Below, piece after piece: positions 21,985 to 33,984 of a stretch of DNA of 64,000 nt. The first letter of the stretch is position 1. Every line of letters begins with the position of its first letter. The position numbers and the translations under genes were made by a program. Origin of the DNA: Callorhinus ursinus (lineage: Eukaryota; Chordata; Mammalia; Carnivora; Otariidae); NCBI RefSeq assembly GCF_003265705.1, contig NW_020312859.1, positions 18,661 to 82,660 of the forward strand, in the 5' to 3' direction. The notes beneath the pieces were generated by a model. It was not told the origin of the DNA, made no database searches, and was given only the letters and a program-made list of their open reading frames with translations.

Positions 21985-22372
21985 CAGATAGTGAACAATT
22001 ACCCCAAATTTCTAAACAAAACAAACTACAGTCTTTCCTCAGTTTAGTTAGTGGTTGTGTTCCCAGAAAATTCAGTGTAGAGGAGAACCAGGCAAAACAT
22101 CTTTTGTGTTTATACGTGAAATGGGGTTCATTTCTGAGGTCGGGTAGCTAAAAGCTGTTTCACCTAAGTGATTGTCTTGTGGGACATTGGAAAGTCGTGC
22201 TGGAAATGGGGCTATTCTTCACTGTGTGGAGCATTGCAAATTATCCAGCATCCCTGTACCCCCACCAGATGCCAGAAACATCCCCCAGTCACTGTGACAA
22301 GCAAAAGAATCCTCACAAATTCCTGCAAACACCCCTTTGGGCTGATTTCACCCTTCTGAGAACCATGGGCTT
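21985..22372. mobile_element. Unnamed repeat pair shared with 59240-59600
   Basis: 'taaacaaaacaaactacagt' and 'gttagtggttgtgttcccag' match 59260-59310 ('aaacaaaacaaagtagaatc', 'acatagtggttgctttccca') in the same orientation. The following part ('ccagcatccctgtaccccca') resembles the antisense of DNA-transposon family A. Confidence 0.5.
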
Positions 22373-22624
22373 AGACTAATGCTGGTTTATTGCCAAGACA
22401 AGGGTCCACCTCTTTAACGAAGTTGGGGTCCTGTAAACGGGGGAAGGTCCTTGGGGGGGTACCGGCAGCTTCTGCCTCAGAGCTGTCCCCAGGCTCCTCT
22501 TCCTGCTCATTGCCCACTTATTGACATGTTCTTGGGTCCGTCCAGGTGTGGCTTCCACCCAGGCAGGAGATGAAGGTATAGAAGACTGGACCTAAGACAC
22601 ATCTCTGAGAATTGGTGTGTCCCG

Positions 22625-22790
22625 GTGGTTAAGAGGATGCACTCTAGAACCAGACCTCCTGATTCACATACCTGCTCTGCCCCTCTGAGCCTCAGATCCC
22701 TCTTCTGTAAAATGGAGATAATCCTAGTTAGCTTCCTTGCACCCTCCCCACCACTGGCACTCACAGTGAGACACGAGTACAGTGAGTGGA
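22625..22790 (+). mobile_element. MIR SINE fragment
   Basis: 'ggtggttaagaggatgcact', 'ctagaaccagacctcctgat', 'tctgtaaaatggagataatc' follow the MIR order. Confidence 0.75.
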
Positions 22791-22849
22791 CGCATGAAAA
22801 TTGCTTCCAAAAGTCAGGTGGTGTTGCTTATACTTGTAGATCCTTTTTA

Positions 22850-23598
22850 GCTTTTTTTTTTTAATTGAGATATAATTGACCTATAACAACGTATTGGTTT
22901 TAGGTGTACAACATGATTTGATATGCGTACATTTTGTAAAATGATTACCACAGTATAGTTAATATCCATCATCACCCAGTTAAATGTTTTTTTCTTGTGA
23001 TGAGAATTTTTAAGATCTATTCTCTTAGCAACTTGCAAATACTCAACACAGCCTCATGAGCTATGGTCACCCCGCTGTACATTGTCCCCAGTTATAACTG
23101 AAAGTTTGCACCTGTTTATTGACCATCGTCACCCATTTTGCTCACCCCTCACCCCCCACCTCTGGTCGCCACCAGTCTCTTCTCTGTGTGAGTTCCATGT
23201 TTTGTTTCGAGATTCCACACCTAAGTGAACTCATACAGTCTTTGTCTTTCTCTGTCCAACTTATTTCGCTAAGCATAATGCCTTCCGGGTCCATCCACGT
23301 GATCACAAATGGCAGGGTCTCCTTTGTCATGGCTGAGTGAGAGACCAGACCATGGGTGTGTGTCTACACACCACCTCTTCTCTGTGCGCTCATCCCTCAG
23401 CGGACACCGACGCTGCTTCCATGTCTGGGCTCGTTGCAAATAAGGCTGCAGCAGACAAGGGGGTGCACGTATCTTTCCGAGATAGTTCATTTCCTTTGCG
23501 TAAATACTGGAAGTGAAATTGCTAGATCATAGGGTAGTTCTGTTTTTGATTTTGGGGGGAACCGTCCACTGCTTTCCGCACTGCTTTCTTTTTAGCTT
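22850..23598 (-). mobile_element. L1 3' end fragment, antisense
   Basis: Complement of an L1 3' region: 'taattgagatataattgacc', 'ggttttaggtgtacaacatg', 'gtccatccacgtgatcacaa', 'ataaggctgcagcagacaag'. About 750 bases, with no coding capacity. Confidence 0.85.
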
Positions 23599-23914
23599 CT
23601 CGAAAGGGTTCTGCACCACCTCTCTCAACTGCCCTGCCCATAAGGAAGACTGTGGTTTCCCACCCCACCCCACCCCCCCGCCACAGAGGAGGGAGTTCAG
23701 GTCAGACAGATGGCCACAAGAAGAGGTAACTGGGCCTAGAGCTCGAGTCTGAAGCTTCCTGAGCTGACGGGCTCCGCCATGTCCCACTCCCCACCCTGAC
23801 CCTCCCCCCACCTGACTCTTGGGCCTCAGTCGGGCCAGCTCAGGAAGGGAGCAAACCTTGGGGACCAACCCTGTAGGGCTCCGAGCCCGTCCTGGAAGCC
23901 CAAGGTGGGCTTGT
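23599..23914. other. Intron 1, unassigned
   Basis: C-rich run near 23660-23682. No exon is recognised. Confidence 0.5.
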
Positions 23915-24110
23915 CACCACAGACTCAGGAGATGCTCATAAGCGGAGCACAAATTCCTAGCCATCTCCAGGGCAGCTTGTAAAAATCCCAGCACCCAGGC
24001 CACCCCCAGACCAATTAAATCAGTGCCCCGGGGGTAGGGCCGGGACATCAGGATATTTTAGAGCTCCCAGGTGACTCCCGTGTACAGCTGAAGTTTCAGA
24101 CTGCTAACAC
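23915..24110 (+). mobile_element. MER5A-type hAT DNA transposon fragment
   Basis: 'cagcttgtaaaaatcccagc', 'acccaggccacccccagacc', 'gggacatcaggatattttag', 'agctcccaggtgactcccgt' follow MER5A order with drift. Confidence 0.65.
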
Positions 24111-24169
24111 ACAAAGAGAAGGTGCTGGATGGGGTACCTTTTGCTAGGCATTTCTGCAAATAGGTGGTG

Positions 24170-24665
24170 GCAGCTCCTGTAACAAAACCCTCCTTCCAGC
24201 GGCCTGTTGTGCTGATAGTAAAGTCCAGACCCCTGCCGTAGGCTACCCTGCCCTGCACTGCCTTGCCTCTGGCCCCAACTCACACCCCGCTCCTCCAAGC
24301 TTATTACACTGTCACACTGGCCACATCAAAGCCTGTCCCAACCTCGGGGCCTTTGCACTTGCTGTCCCATCTGCCTGCATATCACGAGTCTGGCTCCTTC
24401 TGATCCGTCAGGTCTCAGCTCAAATATCACATCCTTAGGTAATACCTAGAATGACGCCTGCTTTATGTTTATAACACTTAACCACTCTCTGCAGTTATCT
24501 CAATGCGCTTATTTGTTGATTTGTCCTTTGTCCTCTCTCCTCTCACTAAAGGCAAGCCCTGTGGCTAGAGGAAGCAGGTCTGTCTCCTTCACCTCTGTAT
24601 CCCCAGCACCCAGAACAGGGCCGGCACTCTGCGTGCTCAGGAGATATTTTTTGGATGAAGGAATC
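24170..24665 (+). mobile_element. L2 LINE 3' end, sense
   Basis: Clear L2 order: 'cggggcctttgcacttgctg', 'tcaggtctcagctcaaatat', 'cctctgtatccccagcaccc', ending 'tgctcaggagatattttttg'. Confidence 0.85.
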
Positions 24666-25164
24666 TGGGAAGGAGGCTTGAAGATGTACGGCTGGGTCTG
24701 AATCTAGTGTTTGGGGATCCTTGCTTGAAGGTGACTGCTCAAGGCAAAGGAGTCAAAACCAGTTTGTCATTTGCAGAAAGCACAGGCGGGAGTGGGGAGG
24801 GTTGCTTTTGCACTCACCGGCCCCTGAACTGGAGCTGGGGTTCATGCTGATATCGCTCAGAGAGGGGTGGCCATCGCCCTCAGGCCACAGCGGGGATGAG
24901 GAAGGGCTGATGGCAGAAGGCTCCGCTGGGGACATGAATGTTAATGTGCGAGATCAGCGGGGTGACATTTCTGCAGGTGCCCTGGGAAATATCTCCCCCC
25001 CCACCCGTAGGGGCCCCTCCTGAAAGGAGCTGTCACAGCTCAGGAGACCTGCCTCTCTCACCTCCTCTCCTGAACTCACGCTCCTGGAAGCTCACATTTC
25101 TGCACACCAGGCAGCGTTCTGAGTGCCCACTCAGGTGAACACGTGGCGACTTCGTGATGCTGGC
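24666..25164. other. Intron 1, unassigned
   Basis: No exon, domain or clear repeat is recognised. Confidence 0.5.
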
Positions 25165-25492
25165 CCTCTTCGTCTGTTCAGCCTGCTGTAACAGAAGACT
25201 AGACACTAGAAGACTTATAAGCAACAGAAATTTCTCACCAAGGTCAAGGTCAAGGTGCCAGCAGGTTCAGAGTCTGGTGAGAGACCACTTCCACAGTCAC
25301 AGATGACACCTCGTCTCCTCACATGACAGAGGGGTAAGGGAACTCTCTGGCATCTATTTTAGAAGGACACTAATCCCATTCATGAGAGCTCCACCCTCCC
25401 AAAGACCCCACCTCCTAATACTATCCTATTGGGGATTAGGTTTCAACATAAGATTTTTGGGGAGACACACACATTCCATCTATAGCACAGAG
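25165..25492 (-). mobile_element. MaLR solo LTR (MST/MLT1-type), antisense
   Basis: Complement of a MaLR LTR: 'cctgctgtaacagaagacta', 'ggacactaatcccattcatg', 'agagctccaccctcccaaag', 'ggggattaggtttcaacata'. It is near full length with no retroviral coding sequence nearby. Confidence 0.85.
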
Positions 25493-26104
25493 ACCTCCGA
25501 ATCCCCATTTTACAGACAGGGAAAGTGGAGTACAAAGAAGTCTCTCCTTGTTCTGTCTTATTAGAGTAGGACGTCACAGGCTGGCTAAGCAGAGCCTATC
25601 TTCAGCTCACAGAAATGTTTAACCTACGTGCTGTTTTGAACATTTTTTCAAGTTGTCGGATCTTTAAAAATTGTGAGATTTTACCTTTTAAAAATTAGAG
25701 TTTCCAGCTTGTGAAAAATAGGGAGACGTGGGCCATATCTGGCCCCCCTGAGTTGCCATCCCCACTGATCGTGGGTTCTCCACTTTGCCACAGTCCCCCT
25801 CCCCTGCCCCATTCCCTATTGTCTGAGGCTGCCATCAGGGTCACTTGCCATTGGTCATTGCACATGCCCTGCTCTTCTCAGTGTGGAGCAGTACTCCTTT
25901 GTTCTTACACCTCTGTCAAAAGTGTAGAATGAGAGCTGGAGAGAAGGGAGTGTGGGGGGTTTTCTTACACTGGGCCCACTTGACTCATTTACGTCACCTG
26001 CCTGGCCCACATGGTCCTTGGAGTTCATTCCTCCCCCACAACACTTTGTGCAGATCAAATAGCCACCATTTCTAGAGACCATGCGTTGCAGCTTTGTTTA
26101 CAAT
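25493..26104. other. Intron 1, unassigned
   Basis: Nothing recognised beyond a short antisense MIR-like 'ccccattttacagacagg' at 25503. Confidence 0.5.
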
Positions 26105-26235
26105 AATAACAGAAGTCTAATAGCTATTGGGTGCTTGTTGCCAAGCATTTCCTCATCACTACAAAGCTTTTGTTCAAGGCCTATTATCATCTCCATTTTG
26201 AAATTGAGGGAACTGAGGCACCATGTGTGCTGCCC
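26105..26235 (-). mobile_element. MIR SINE fragment, antisense
   Basis: 'attatcatctccattttgaa' followed by 'attgagggaactgaggcacc' is antisense MIR core. Confidence 0.6.
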
Positions 26236-26435
26236 CCACTGGAATAGGAGCTCCTTACGCTTGTTCCTCTTGGTACCGTCAGTGCTCAGCTCACTGGCTG
26301 TTTGAAACAATGATGGAAAAACGAGTGAATGAGTTCTCCTTTAAGTGGTCATCTGATTAAAGGCATTGGCCACTGGAGACCAAACATCTTGATTCATCAT
26401 CCGTCAGTTGGAGGAATGGGCTCGAATCAGTGTCA

Positions 26436-26778
26436 TTCAAGGCTCTTTGGTTGTGTTTCTGCTTTGTAACAGATCACCCCCAGCTCAGGGGCTTAAAGCA
26501 ACAGTGTATTTGTAACAATTCTGTGGGTTGCCTGCTGGGTCTCTTGCTTCCTGTGATATCAGCTGGAAGGTCCACAGTGGCTCCACTCAGATGGCCAGCA
26601 GCTCGTGCTGGTCACCCGGTGGGAGTTCACTGGGGCCATCAGCTGAATCCTCCATCTTCCTCCCCACGGCCTCTTCCCACAGCTGCTTGCCCTTCCTCAC
26701 AGTATGGTGGTCTCAGGGTAGCCTGACTCCTAGAAACACAAAAATGAAAGCTGCCGGGCCTTCTAAGGCTTTAGCTTA
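26436..26778. mobile_element. MaLR-like or related repeat, unsure
   Basis: 'gtttctgctttgtaacagat' then 'ggggcttaaagcaacagtgt' resembles the antisense edge of an MLT1-like LTR. The remainder is too diverged to name. Confidence 0.45.
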
Positions 26779-27059
26779 GGAAGCTCTAGCCCCCCCACCC
26801 CCAGCAGGAGTTGCTGGAGGAGGGGTTCCAATGGGACAAATGCACCCTGATTTTTCCTTCTGCTCTTGACATTCCTTTTAAGAGTCAAAAGCCCCGTGAG
26901 AGAGTCTGATTGACCAACTTTGGTCCCATGATCACGACTAGGTCACACGGCAGGAGAGGGTGACACAAAGTACACCTGCTGATACCCCAGTGAACCCCCC
27001 CAGCGCAGTGAGACCACCAGCGGGAGAAGCCGATCCGAGCACAAGGAACACCTCTAACC
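26779..27059. other. Intron 1, unassigned
   Basis: No feature is recognised. Confidence 0.5.
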
Positions 27060-27310
27060 TGGGGCTTTTCTCCCTGTGGCAGTCTCTTTCCAGCTGCTGA
27101 TTAGACTGCACGGCATGCCGGGGTTGGAAATGGGCCTGTCATGCGAAATTCTCTCCACTCGCGTCTCTAAATTTAGTGACTTATTTGGTAAAATTTGCTT
27201 CCGACTCCTTTCCCCCTCCAGTGAGTACAAGCTTCTCAAATAATTGTAAGCGCCGGGCCGTTTCCAAGGTGAGCTAATGAGAAGTTCATCTGCTAATTGC
27301 AGGGGCCTGT
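27060..27310. promoter_or_regulatory. Candidate conserved non-coding block in intron 1
   Basis: Repeat-free-looking sequence with unusually balanced composition and homeodomain-like cores ('caaataattgtaagc' at 27236, 'gctaatgagaagttc', 'tgctaattgcagg'). A short CpG-containing centre ('cggcatgccgggg') is also present. Suggests a conserved element by eye; not tested. Confidence 0.25.
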
Positions 27311-27849
27311 GATGGGTGAGGATGGCGCCCACCGCTGTGGATTTGGGTGGAAAAGGGAAGAAAGAATGAGAAGGTTAATACCGGGGCCGCCGAAACAGAT
27401 CTGTACCCCTTTATGTTCTTTTCGAAGGGAACTATGTACAGCCTCTGGAACCATAAATTCATGTCCTGTGGGGGTCAACTGTACCAAGAGAGTGTGGGGT
27501 TAAAAAATAGGGGACTAGAATCCTCAGTCCCGGCTGAGGTCTACAGTCTCAGTCTACACTGAGAGCCAGCCCACAATTAGGGGTGAATAATGACTCTGTT
27601 CAGGTCCAACTTTATTGCTTTTGGCCAAAGGCCTTTTGTAGAAATAACTTTGTAACTTGCTCCCAGGGAAGCCTTTGTCCACAGCTGACACACAAGAACA
27701 AAGAACAGAGGTGGGAATTTGTGTCTGATTCCCATTTCCCCTAAACACTTCACAAGAACAACAGGTGTGGCCTACCTGGAAGGTGTGGGCTGGGGGAAGG
27801 TGATGTCCAACCTCCTCTATGGCAGGCTGCCACTCCTGCTTCTGCCATA
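27311..27849. other. Intron 1, unassigned
   Basis: No exon is recognised. 27390-27490 may be an old repeat. Confidence 0.45.
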
Positions 27850-28210
27850 CTGGTCTTTATTCTGTTCTTCAAACCAACCAAATTCAGTCCTACCTCAGGA
27901 CCTTTGCACTTGCTTTTTCCCTTGGTTAGAAAGCATTTCCCCTACAACTAGCTTCTCACCACCTTCTGGTCTCACCTGAAACATCACCCCTTTCTAGGGG
28001 CCTCCGCTGATTTACTCTCTATCCCGTGTCCCTGACGATTTTCTTCAAAGCTCTTAAAACGACCTGAAATTCATTTCCCTTTATTATCTGTCTCCCCCAC
28101 CAGGATGTCAGCTCCTTGAGGGCGGAGGCCTGACCTGCTCCATGTTCATGGCTGCTTCCCAACATCCTACGTAGCACCTGGCACATAGTGGGTGCTCAGG
28201 AAAGATCACA
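27850..28210 (+). mobile_element. L2 LINE 3' end, sense
   Basis: 'cctcaggacctttgcacttg', 'caggatgtcagctccttgag', 'cctggcacatagtgggtgct' mark the sense L2 3' end. Confidence 0.85.
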
Positions 28211-28764
28211 TAGCTTTGAAGGGTTGCAAATAGGCCTATGGCCAAGCTCCAGAGGAGCTTTGTTTGGTGTGCTTAGTGTTTAAAATGTATTGAATGTCTT
28301 CACTTTAGAAATGACCTCTCCATTGTGGACCAGTCCCCATCCCCCAGCCCGTCCCCCTAAATCCAGACCATGTCCCTCATTTCTCCTGCCTAGCTCCTGC
28401 AGGCATTTTGAGTTTGAGGCCCCACTTTAGACAAAGGCCACCAACATCCAGGCTTCTGAGCCTCGGCCGTGGGCCAGCCCACTGGGCTCTGGCCAACCCA
28501 GTCCCATTGACTGGATGAAGGCATGGTTTCCGGTGGGCAGGACCCAGTGGTCCTCCTCTTAGGGGCCGCGTTTTAGGGGTCATGCCATCAGTGACATGGG
28601 ATTTCATGGTGTTCTCTTCTGAGTCATCAGGGAAGGAGTCCCTGTAACCCCTCCTTGGTGGTCCTCAAGGCGGCCTGCTCCCCTTGTAAGAAAAAGTTCA
28701 GTGCCCTTGGCAAGCAAGAATCCAACTGCAATGTCTTTGCATCTGTTTCTTTATGCTGCTATCC
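28211..28764. other. Intron 1, unassigned
   Basis: No feature is recognised. Confidence 0.5.
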
Positions 28765-28935
28765 ATTTATGGCAGGGCTTCTCCCCTGGGGGCGATTACA
28801 TCCCCCAGGGGACATGAGGCAATGTCTGGAGACATTTTTGCTATCCATGGTCGGGGGTGGGTGCTACTCACATGTCCCACAGAGAGAGGCCAGGGAGGCT
28901 GTAGACACCCTATAATGCACCCCCCACCAAATCAA
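28765..28935 (+). mobile_element. Non-autonomous DNA transposon, family A
   Basis: 'tcccccaggggacatgaggc', 'aatgtctggagacatttttg', 'accctataatgcacccccca' match the element at 19978. Confidence 0.7.
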
Positions 28936-29664
28936 AGAATGGCCTGGCGCCCACCCCTGACAAGCCAGCTAGCTGCCCAATGACACGATGACACAGGCAT
29001 GGCGGCCTCCCTCCTGGATGGCTTCCATGGGCACAGGGGCCGTGGGCTCAGAGAGCCAAGGGCTAAGCCTCAGGAGTGTCATTCCCACCAAAGCAGGAGG
29101 GAAGTGAGGGCAGTTAGGGGCCAGTTCCCTGAAACCTGGTCCCACACTTCACTTGGGGTTTCTGGGTTTGTTGGTGGCTTCCTTTCTACTTAAAAATCAG
29201 GAGGGAGAAGGTTTTGTTTTGTTTTTAAGGGGGCATTAATGGTTTTGATGCCGATAAAACAGGAGAAGCTCCATTCTCTGAAGTATGGGGGTGAGAGGCT
29301 TTCCACGTGCAGCGCAAGCTTTTCTCTTTGCCTCTTCTGCTCCCTTCAGAACCTTCTGGACCTGACACCACTGATTGAACCCCTTTGGGTCATATGAGAC
29401 GGAGGCATGGGGTCCGGGGAGCCTTCAGGTCACCCAGGGCTTCCTGAGGCTCAGGGATCTTTGAACTGGGCATGGGCACAGACTCCAAAGCTTGCCCGAT
29501 GCAGAGACGGAATCTGACTCGGTTTAAGTTTCACCTCCTAGAAAGGGTGCTGTGTGCCCGAGAGAGGCCCGTGGCTCTCCCCACCGTAGTGCCCCGGCCT
29601 CCAGGGCTTGGCAGGTCCCCCTGTGTTTCCAAGATGGCTGCAAGTTAGCCAGCATGCTCTTCTA
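28936..29664. other. Intron 1, unassigned
   Basis: No feature is recognised. Confidence 0.5.
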
Positions 29665-30035
29665 TGCCATGACCTTGACACTCCTCCATGGAAAGGTGGG
29701 GTCCTGTCCCGTCCTTCTGAATCTGGCCAGTCTTGTGAAACCAAGAGAATGTGGTGGGGGTGACACTGGGGGACAGCAGAGAAGACCAAGTTCAGTTGGA
29801 GAAACTGAGGCAGCATTGCCCATCGCTGGGGCACCCACCTTCCGAGCCAGAAGCTGCCACATTGGCTAGGAGGTCCTAGCCAATTGCCAGTAGCAGCCAC
29901 CCGATGACTCAAGTCCCCAGCCCTTCGGTCATTTCAGCTGCGGCCTCAGCCATTCTAAAGCAGAGACCAGCCAGCCATGCTGTCCCTGATCATGAGTCCC
30001 TGAGCATTAAAAAAAAAAAAAAAAAAAAAAAAAAA
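29665..30035 (+). mobile_element. MLT1-like LTR, sense, ending in a 27-A run
   Basis: 'atgaccttgacactcctcca', 'ggaaaggtggggtcctgtcc', then 'ggcctcagccattctaaagc' and 'ctgagcatta' follow an MLT1-like LTR order. A pure run of 27 A (30009-30035) follows directly, a likely length-variable mononucleotide repeat. Confidence 0.55.
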
Positions 30036-30109
30036 TACTCTCCTGCTAAGGTTGACCGTCAACTGTTAGAAATAATCACTGGAGCACTTGGCGTGTGCCA
30101 GTCTATCCT

Positions 30110-30725
30110 CCATTCATTCATTCGTTCATTAACAATATGCAGAATCTCACATCTTACCTCCTCACCGCCCCTGTCCTGGTCAAAGCACTGGCCAGGCAGC
30201 TGTCTTGCTGGCCTCCCTCAGTCCACCCTCACGCCCTGCAGTCTGTACTCCACGTGCAGCCAGAAGGATCCTGTTAAAACCTACATCCAATCTCAACACT
30301 CCCAGGCAGGAACCTTCCAGATCCTCCACTCCAAATATTAGCCTTCCCATCACTCAACTCCACTCCAGCCACACGTGCCCCCGTTATGTGCCGCAGACTC
30401 CCAGACACGCTCCTCCCCCAGGACATCTGCACTTGTTTCTCCCTAGGCCTGGAACACCGTTCCCCTAAGTATCTGCAAGGCACATTCCTTCACTTGATTC
30501 AGGACTCTGCCCGACTGACCCCCCCCCATTTAAAGATGCCGCCTTCCCCCCACCAGCACTTCTCACCTCCCTCTCTTGCCTCACACCCTTAAGACTCATC
30601 ACCTCAGGCTTATGATTTATTTTGTGTCTGATTCACGAAGGATTGTTTATTTCTGGATCCCCAGCACATAGGATAGGGCCTGTGCGTAGTAGGCACTCAG
30701 GAAGCATTTGTTGACTAACTGGAAG
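30110..30725 (+). mobile_element. L2 LINE 3' end, sense
   Basis: A long sense L2: 'caggacatctgcacttgttt', 'ctccctaggcctggaacacc', 'gatccccagcacataggata', 'gtaggcactcaggaagcatt'. Confidence 0.85.
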
Positions 30726-30780
30726 AATTAGCACCCAGGCTGTGCCAGGGGCTGAGACTCTTTAGAAAAGAGACAGCCCA

Positions 30781-31012
30781 GGGTGCCTGGGTGGCTCTAT
30801 CAGTTGTGTCCAACTCTTGGTTTGGGCTCAGGTCATGGTCTCAGGGTCCTAGGATCGAGCCCCACGTCAGGCTCCCCACTCAGTGCAGAGTCTGCTTGAG
30901 GATTCTCTCTCTCTCCCCCCGCCGTCTGCCCCTCTCCTTGCTTGCAAGGGCTCTCTCTCTCAAATAAATAAATAAATCTTTTTAAAAAATTCTTTAAAAA
31001 AAAAAAAAAAAA
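30781..31012 (+). mobile_element. tRNA-Lys-derived carnivore SINE, diverged
   Basis: The head 'gggtgcctgggtggctct' carries an internal change ('atcagttgtgtccaactc'), then the usual 'gatcgagccccacgtcag', CT-rich stretch and AAATA tail with a long A run. More diverged than the other copies. Confidence 0.92.
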
Positions 31013-31524
31013 GCCCCACCCCTGCAGAGCTTCCAGAGAAAAAACAACCCCCACAAAATAAAGACCAGAATAGAAGAGTGCATAAAGAATCGTATGTGTG
31101 ATGAGTGTTCTGAAGAGAACAAAATTTGGATGAGGCCAAGAGTAACAGGGAGGCTTGCTTCCAGGAGGGTGGCCAGGGAAGGCCCTCTCTCCACCTGTCA
31201 GACCCCACCCACCCCAAACTTCAGGGCCATGCCCAGGAACAGTCTGTTTGGCTTGGCAGATGAGGAAACTGAGACCAAATTGGGACCAGAATTCATGACT
31301 CCCACGCCCACGTTCCTTCTGCTTTTCCACACCACCTTTTTCTTATCGGTTGACAAATAAGGATGAAGAAAGTTTGCCTACAGTAAGGCAGAGAGTTGGG
31401 CCCAGGCCCAGGCTGAGGGCTAGCAAGCCATGTTGTGAGGTCTCTCTACACAGAGGCAGGAGGTGGCCCGCTAGCCACCTGAGTCAACACTCTGTGTCCA
31501 GCTTGCTCTACCATTTGGGTTCCT
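31013..31524. other. Intron 1, unassigned
   Basis: A short MIR-like antisense core 'cagatgaggaaactgagacc' lies at 31257. No exon is recognised. Confidence 0.5.
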
Positions 31525-32010
31525 TCGGTTGCAAGTGACAAAGAAAGCAACTTGGAGCAACCTAAGAAACAAAGAGAATTTGATTCATGTCCCTAAGGAG
31601 TCAATGTGTGAGAAAGCTGACCTCAGAAGAAAGAAAACAACTCAGTCTAGTCAAAAGAGAAAAAGGAATCTATTGGCGCCTGAAACAAAGAATCCAGAGG
31701 TAAATCTTCCTCCTTCAGGTTTAGCTAGATCCAGATCTCAAATGTTTCCAAACCCAAGTATGTTCCGTTTCTCAGCTCTGTTTTCTTCCGTGTGTTGGCT
31801 TCATTCCAGCTCTACATGAAGCAAGATGGCATCAGTCTTCCCTCACCTTCGTGGTGGAGTGACATGGAACAGTTAGCCAGGTGGAAAGGGTAGGCATCTC
31901 CTCCTAGTCAGGCCAAGATGCCCAGATTACTCTGATTGGCCAATCACTGAGGAACAGGGATTGGAAGGCTCTGATTGGCTCGGGTCTGGATCCATGGTCT
32001 AGCCTTGGAG
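31525..32010. mobile_element. Unnamed dispersed repeat with paired CCAAT boxes
   Basis: Starts 'cggttgcaagtgacaaagaa', includes 'gtgttggcttcattccagct' and 'caagatggcatcagtcttcc', and ends with CCAAT/ATTGG motifs (31936-31980). A homologous copy lies at 34220-34530 with the same motif spacing. Family not named. Confidence 0.55.
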
Positions 32011-32119
32011 CTCTGCAGGTGCAGCCTAATTTGAACCTTATGGACCAGGGATCGGGGAGAAGATCCCCCAAATGAAAACTGGATGCTGTTATAGAAAGTA
32101 CGTTGGCCCAAACCCAACA

Positions 32120-32345
32120 AATAATGCTAGGCAACATGTATTGGGCACTTAACTGTAGACAGTCCTGTTCTAAAGGCTTCACAGGAATTAAGCCATTTCC
32201 TCCTCACAACTCTTTAGGTGCTCTTACTGGCCTCACTTTACAGATGAAGACACTGAGGCCACAAGAGGGTAAGTTACTTGCCCAACCACTAGTCCATAGT
32301 GGAACCAAGATTGGAATGCCGGCTGTCTGGCTCCAGATCCCATCA
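32120..32345 (-). mobile_element. MIR SINE, antisense
   Basis: 'tttacagatgaagacactga', 'ggccacaagagggtaagtta', 'cttgcccaaccactagtcca', 'ggctgtctggctccag'. Near full length. Confidence 0.8.
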
Positions 32346-32689
32346 CCCCGCTCCCCATTCTCAGCCCGTTCCCTGCTGCATTTTAGCACGTATCTGTCTG
32401 CTTGGTTTTCTCCACTCTCTCTGTCAGCTCCATGAGACTAGAGATTTGTGTCTGGTTTTTTTTCGCTGATCATGAAACAGTACTCGACCACAGATGCTCA
32501 GATATTCGGGCATGCGAATCATATGGCCTCCCAAACACCCACTCACCTCACATACAAAACCTTGTGATGGTCAGCTTTCCAGTGCCCTGAATATATCGTT
32601 TCTAAGCTTTCCTTGAATTCTAACTATACTCCATGGTCCCAGCCTAAAAGTTCCCCGTGATTTGCCGTTACTTTGAATCCTGTCACTTC

Positions 32690-32860
32690 TCACTTTTAGC
32701 TGGAGGTTTTCAACTCTAGCTTTTGATCTGTTGACTCCTTAGAATGTCAGCTCCCTGGGGGCAAGGACTTTTTTTTTCCATTTCTTTATCTGCAGTGCCA
32801 AGAACTGTGCCTGGCACATAGTAGGTCTTTGAGGCTTTCTTGTCAAATGAATAGTTATGC
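32690..32860 (+). mobile_element. L2 LINE 3' end, sense
   Basis: 'gaatgtcagctccctggggg', 'ctgtgcctggcacatagtag', 'gtcaaatgaatag' mark the 3' end of L2. Confidence 0.75.
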
Positions 32861-33244
32861 AAGCAATGGGGTTCCTAAGCCCTTCTCTTTATGCCCTCAT
32901 TTCCTTTCCAGATCCTGAGCCCTTGTCTTGAAGGCTGATCTTTGCCTCCTCCCTTTGAAAGACCCTTCTCTTGTCTCATGTCCTGCTCTGGAGAGCTGGC
33001 TTGGTTCCCTGCCTCCAGCTGGAATTCTAAGACCAGGCACAGAGAGCCCCCAGATGCCCTGGCACCTTGGGAGGGAAACAGGGATAGCCTGTACCCTTAG
33101 GTTACAGGATCTCCCGTCCTTTCTTTGACAGCCCTGGAGAGGAAGAGAAAAGGCTGGGAAAAAAACTGTGACCAGGAAGAAGGGGAGATGCCAGGGGAGT
33201 GTAAGGTTTAACAGATGTGCTTGTGTCATCCCCTGTCTAGACAA

Positions 33245-33500
33245 CTTCTGAGCTTGTGAGGTTCAGGACCACACATTTCCACTCCTCCCACTCTGCCTGC
33301 TATTTGCTCAGGCCGTTTTCCCTTGCCAGAAGCACCCTGTCCTCCACCCTCTTCTTCAGAAAAACCCTGTGGATTCTTCAGAACTTTGTTCCTCTTAGGC
33401 TTCTTAAACTTTATAAGACCTCCTCCAGGCAGCCCTCTCTGACTGCCCCCCAGGCTAGCAGTTTCCCCCTTCTTCTTCCTGTTTGTGCAATACACTTAAC
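33245..33500 (+). mobile_element. L2 LINE fragment, sense
   Basis: 'cactctgcctgctatttgct', 'ccttgccagaagcaccctgt' and 'cctccaggcagccctctctg' resemble the middle of the L2 3' region. Confidence 0.65.
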
Positions 33501-33539
33501 CACAACTTCTTGTGTCATTCATTGGTTTCCAAATGAGAA

Positions 33540-33625
33540 TAGGAGTCAAGACAGGGCTCTGGGGTCAGGACATCTGGGTGCAAATCTCAGCTGTGTGGTC
33601 TGCTTGCTTTACCCACCCAGGGCCC
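33540..33625 (+). mobile_element. MIR SINE fragment
   Basis: 'agggctctggggtcaggaca' and 'tgggtgcaaatctcagctgt' match the MIR 5' part. Confidence 0.55.
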
Positions 33626-33984
33626 TGCAGGAAACAGATGGTGCCCTCCAATAAAGGTGTGAGCAGAGTGTAAGAAAATGAATATACAGATCCCTGGGGC
33701 TGGGGACAGTGGGGAGCATTTGCTGGAACCTGGAGATGGCCACCCACAGGGGCTGTGGCCCCCAGCAGAGCAATAGAGGTATGTGCTCAGTTCCCAACAC
33801 CTGGGCAGGAAGGATGCCTGCCAAGTACCCGGGCCCCTCCTCCCACCTTCCCTTCCCCTGGCGGTTGCCCCCCCCCCGACCAGACCCCACCAGGAACGAG
33901 AGAGCATGGAGCCCACTGATGTGGTCCACCCACGTGAACCGCCCAGGGCGCAGGGAAGCACAGAGGATGGGGAGGAGGTGGGCC
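33626..33984. other. Intron 1, unassigned
   Basis: The overlapping long open frames on both strands (up to 193 codons, minus, 33587-34168) are G/C-rich chance frames with no domain. Confidence 0.5.
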
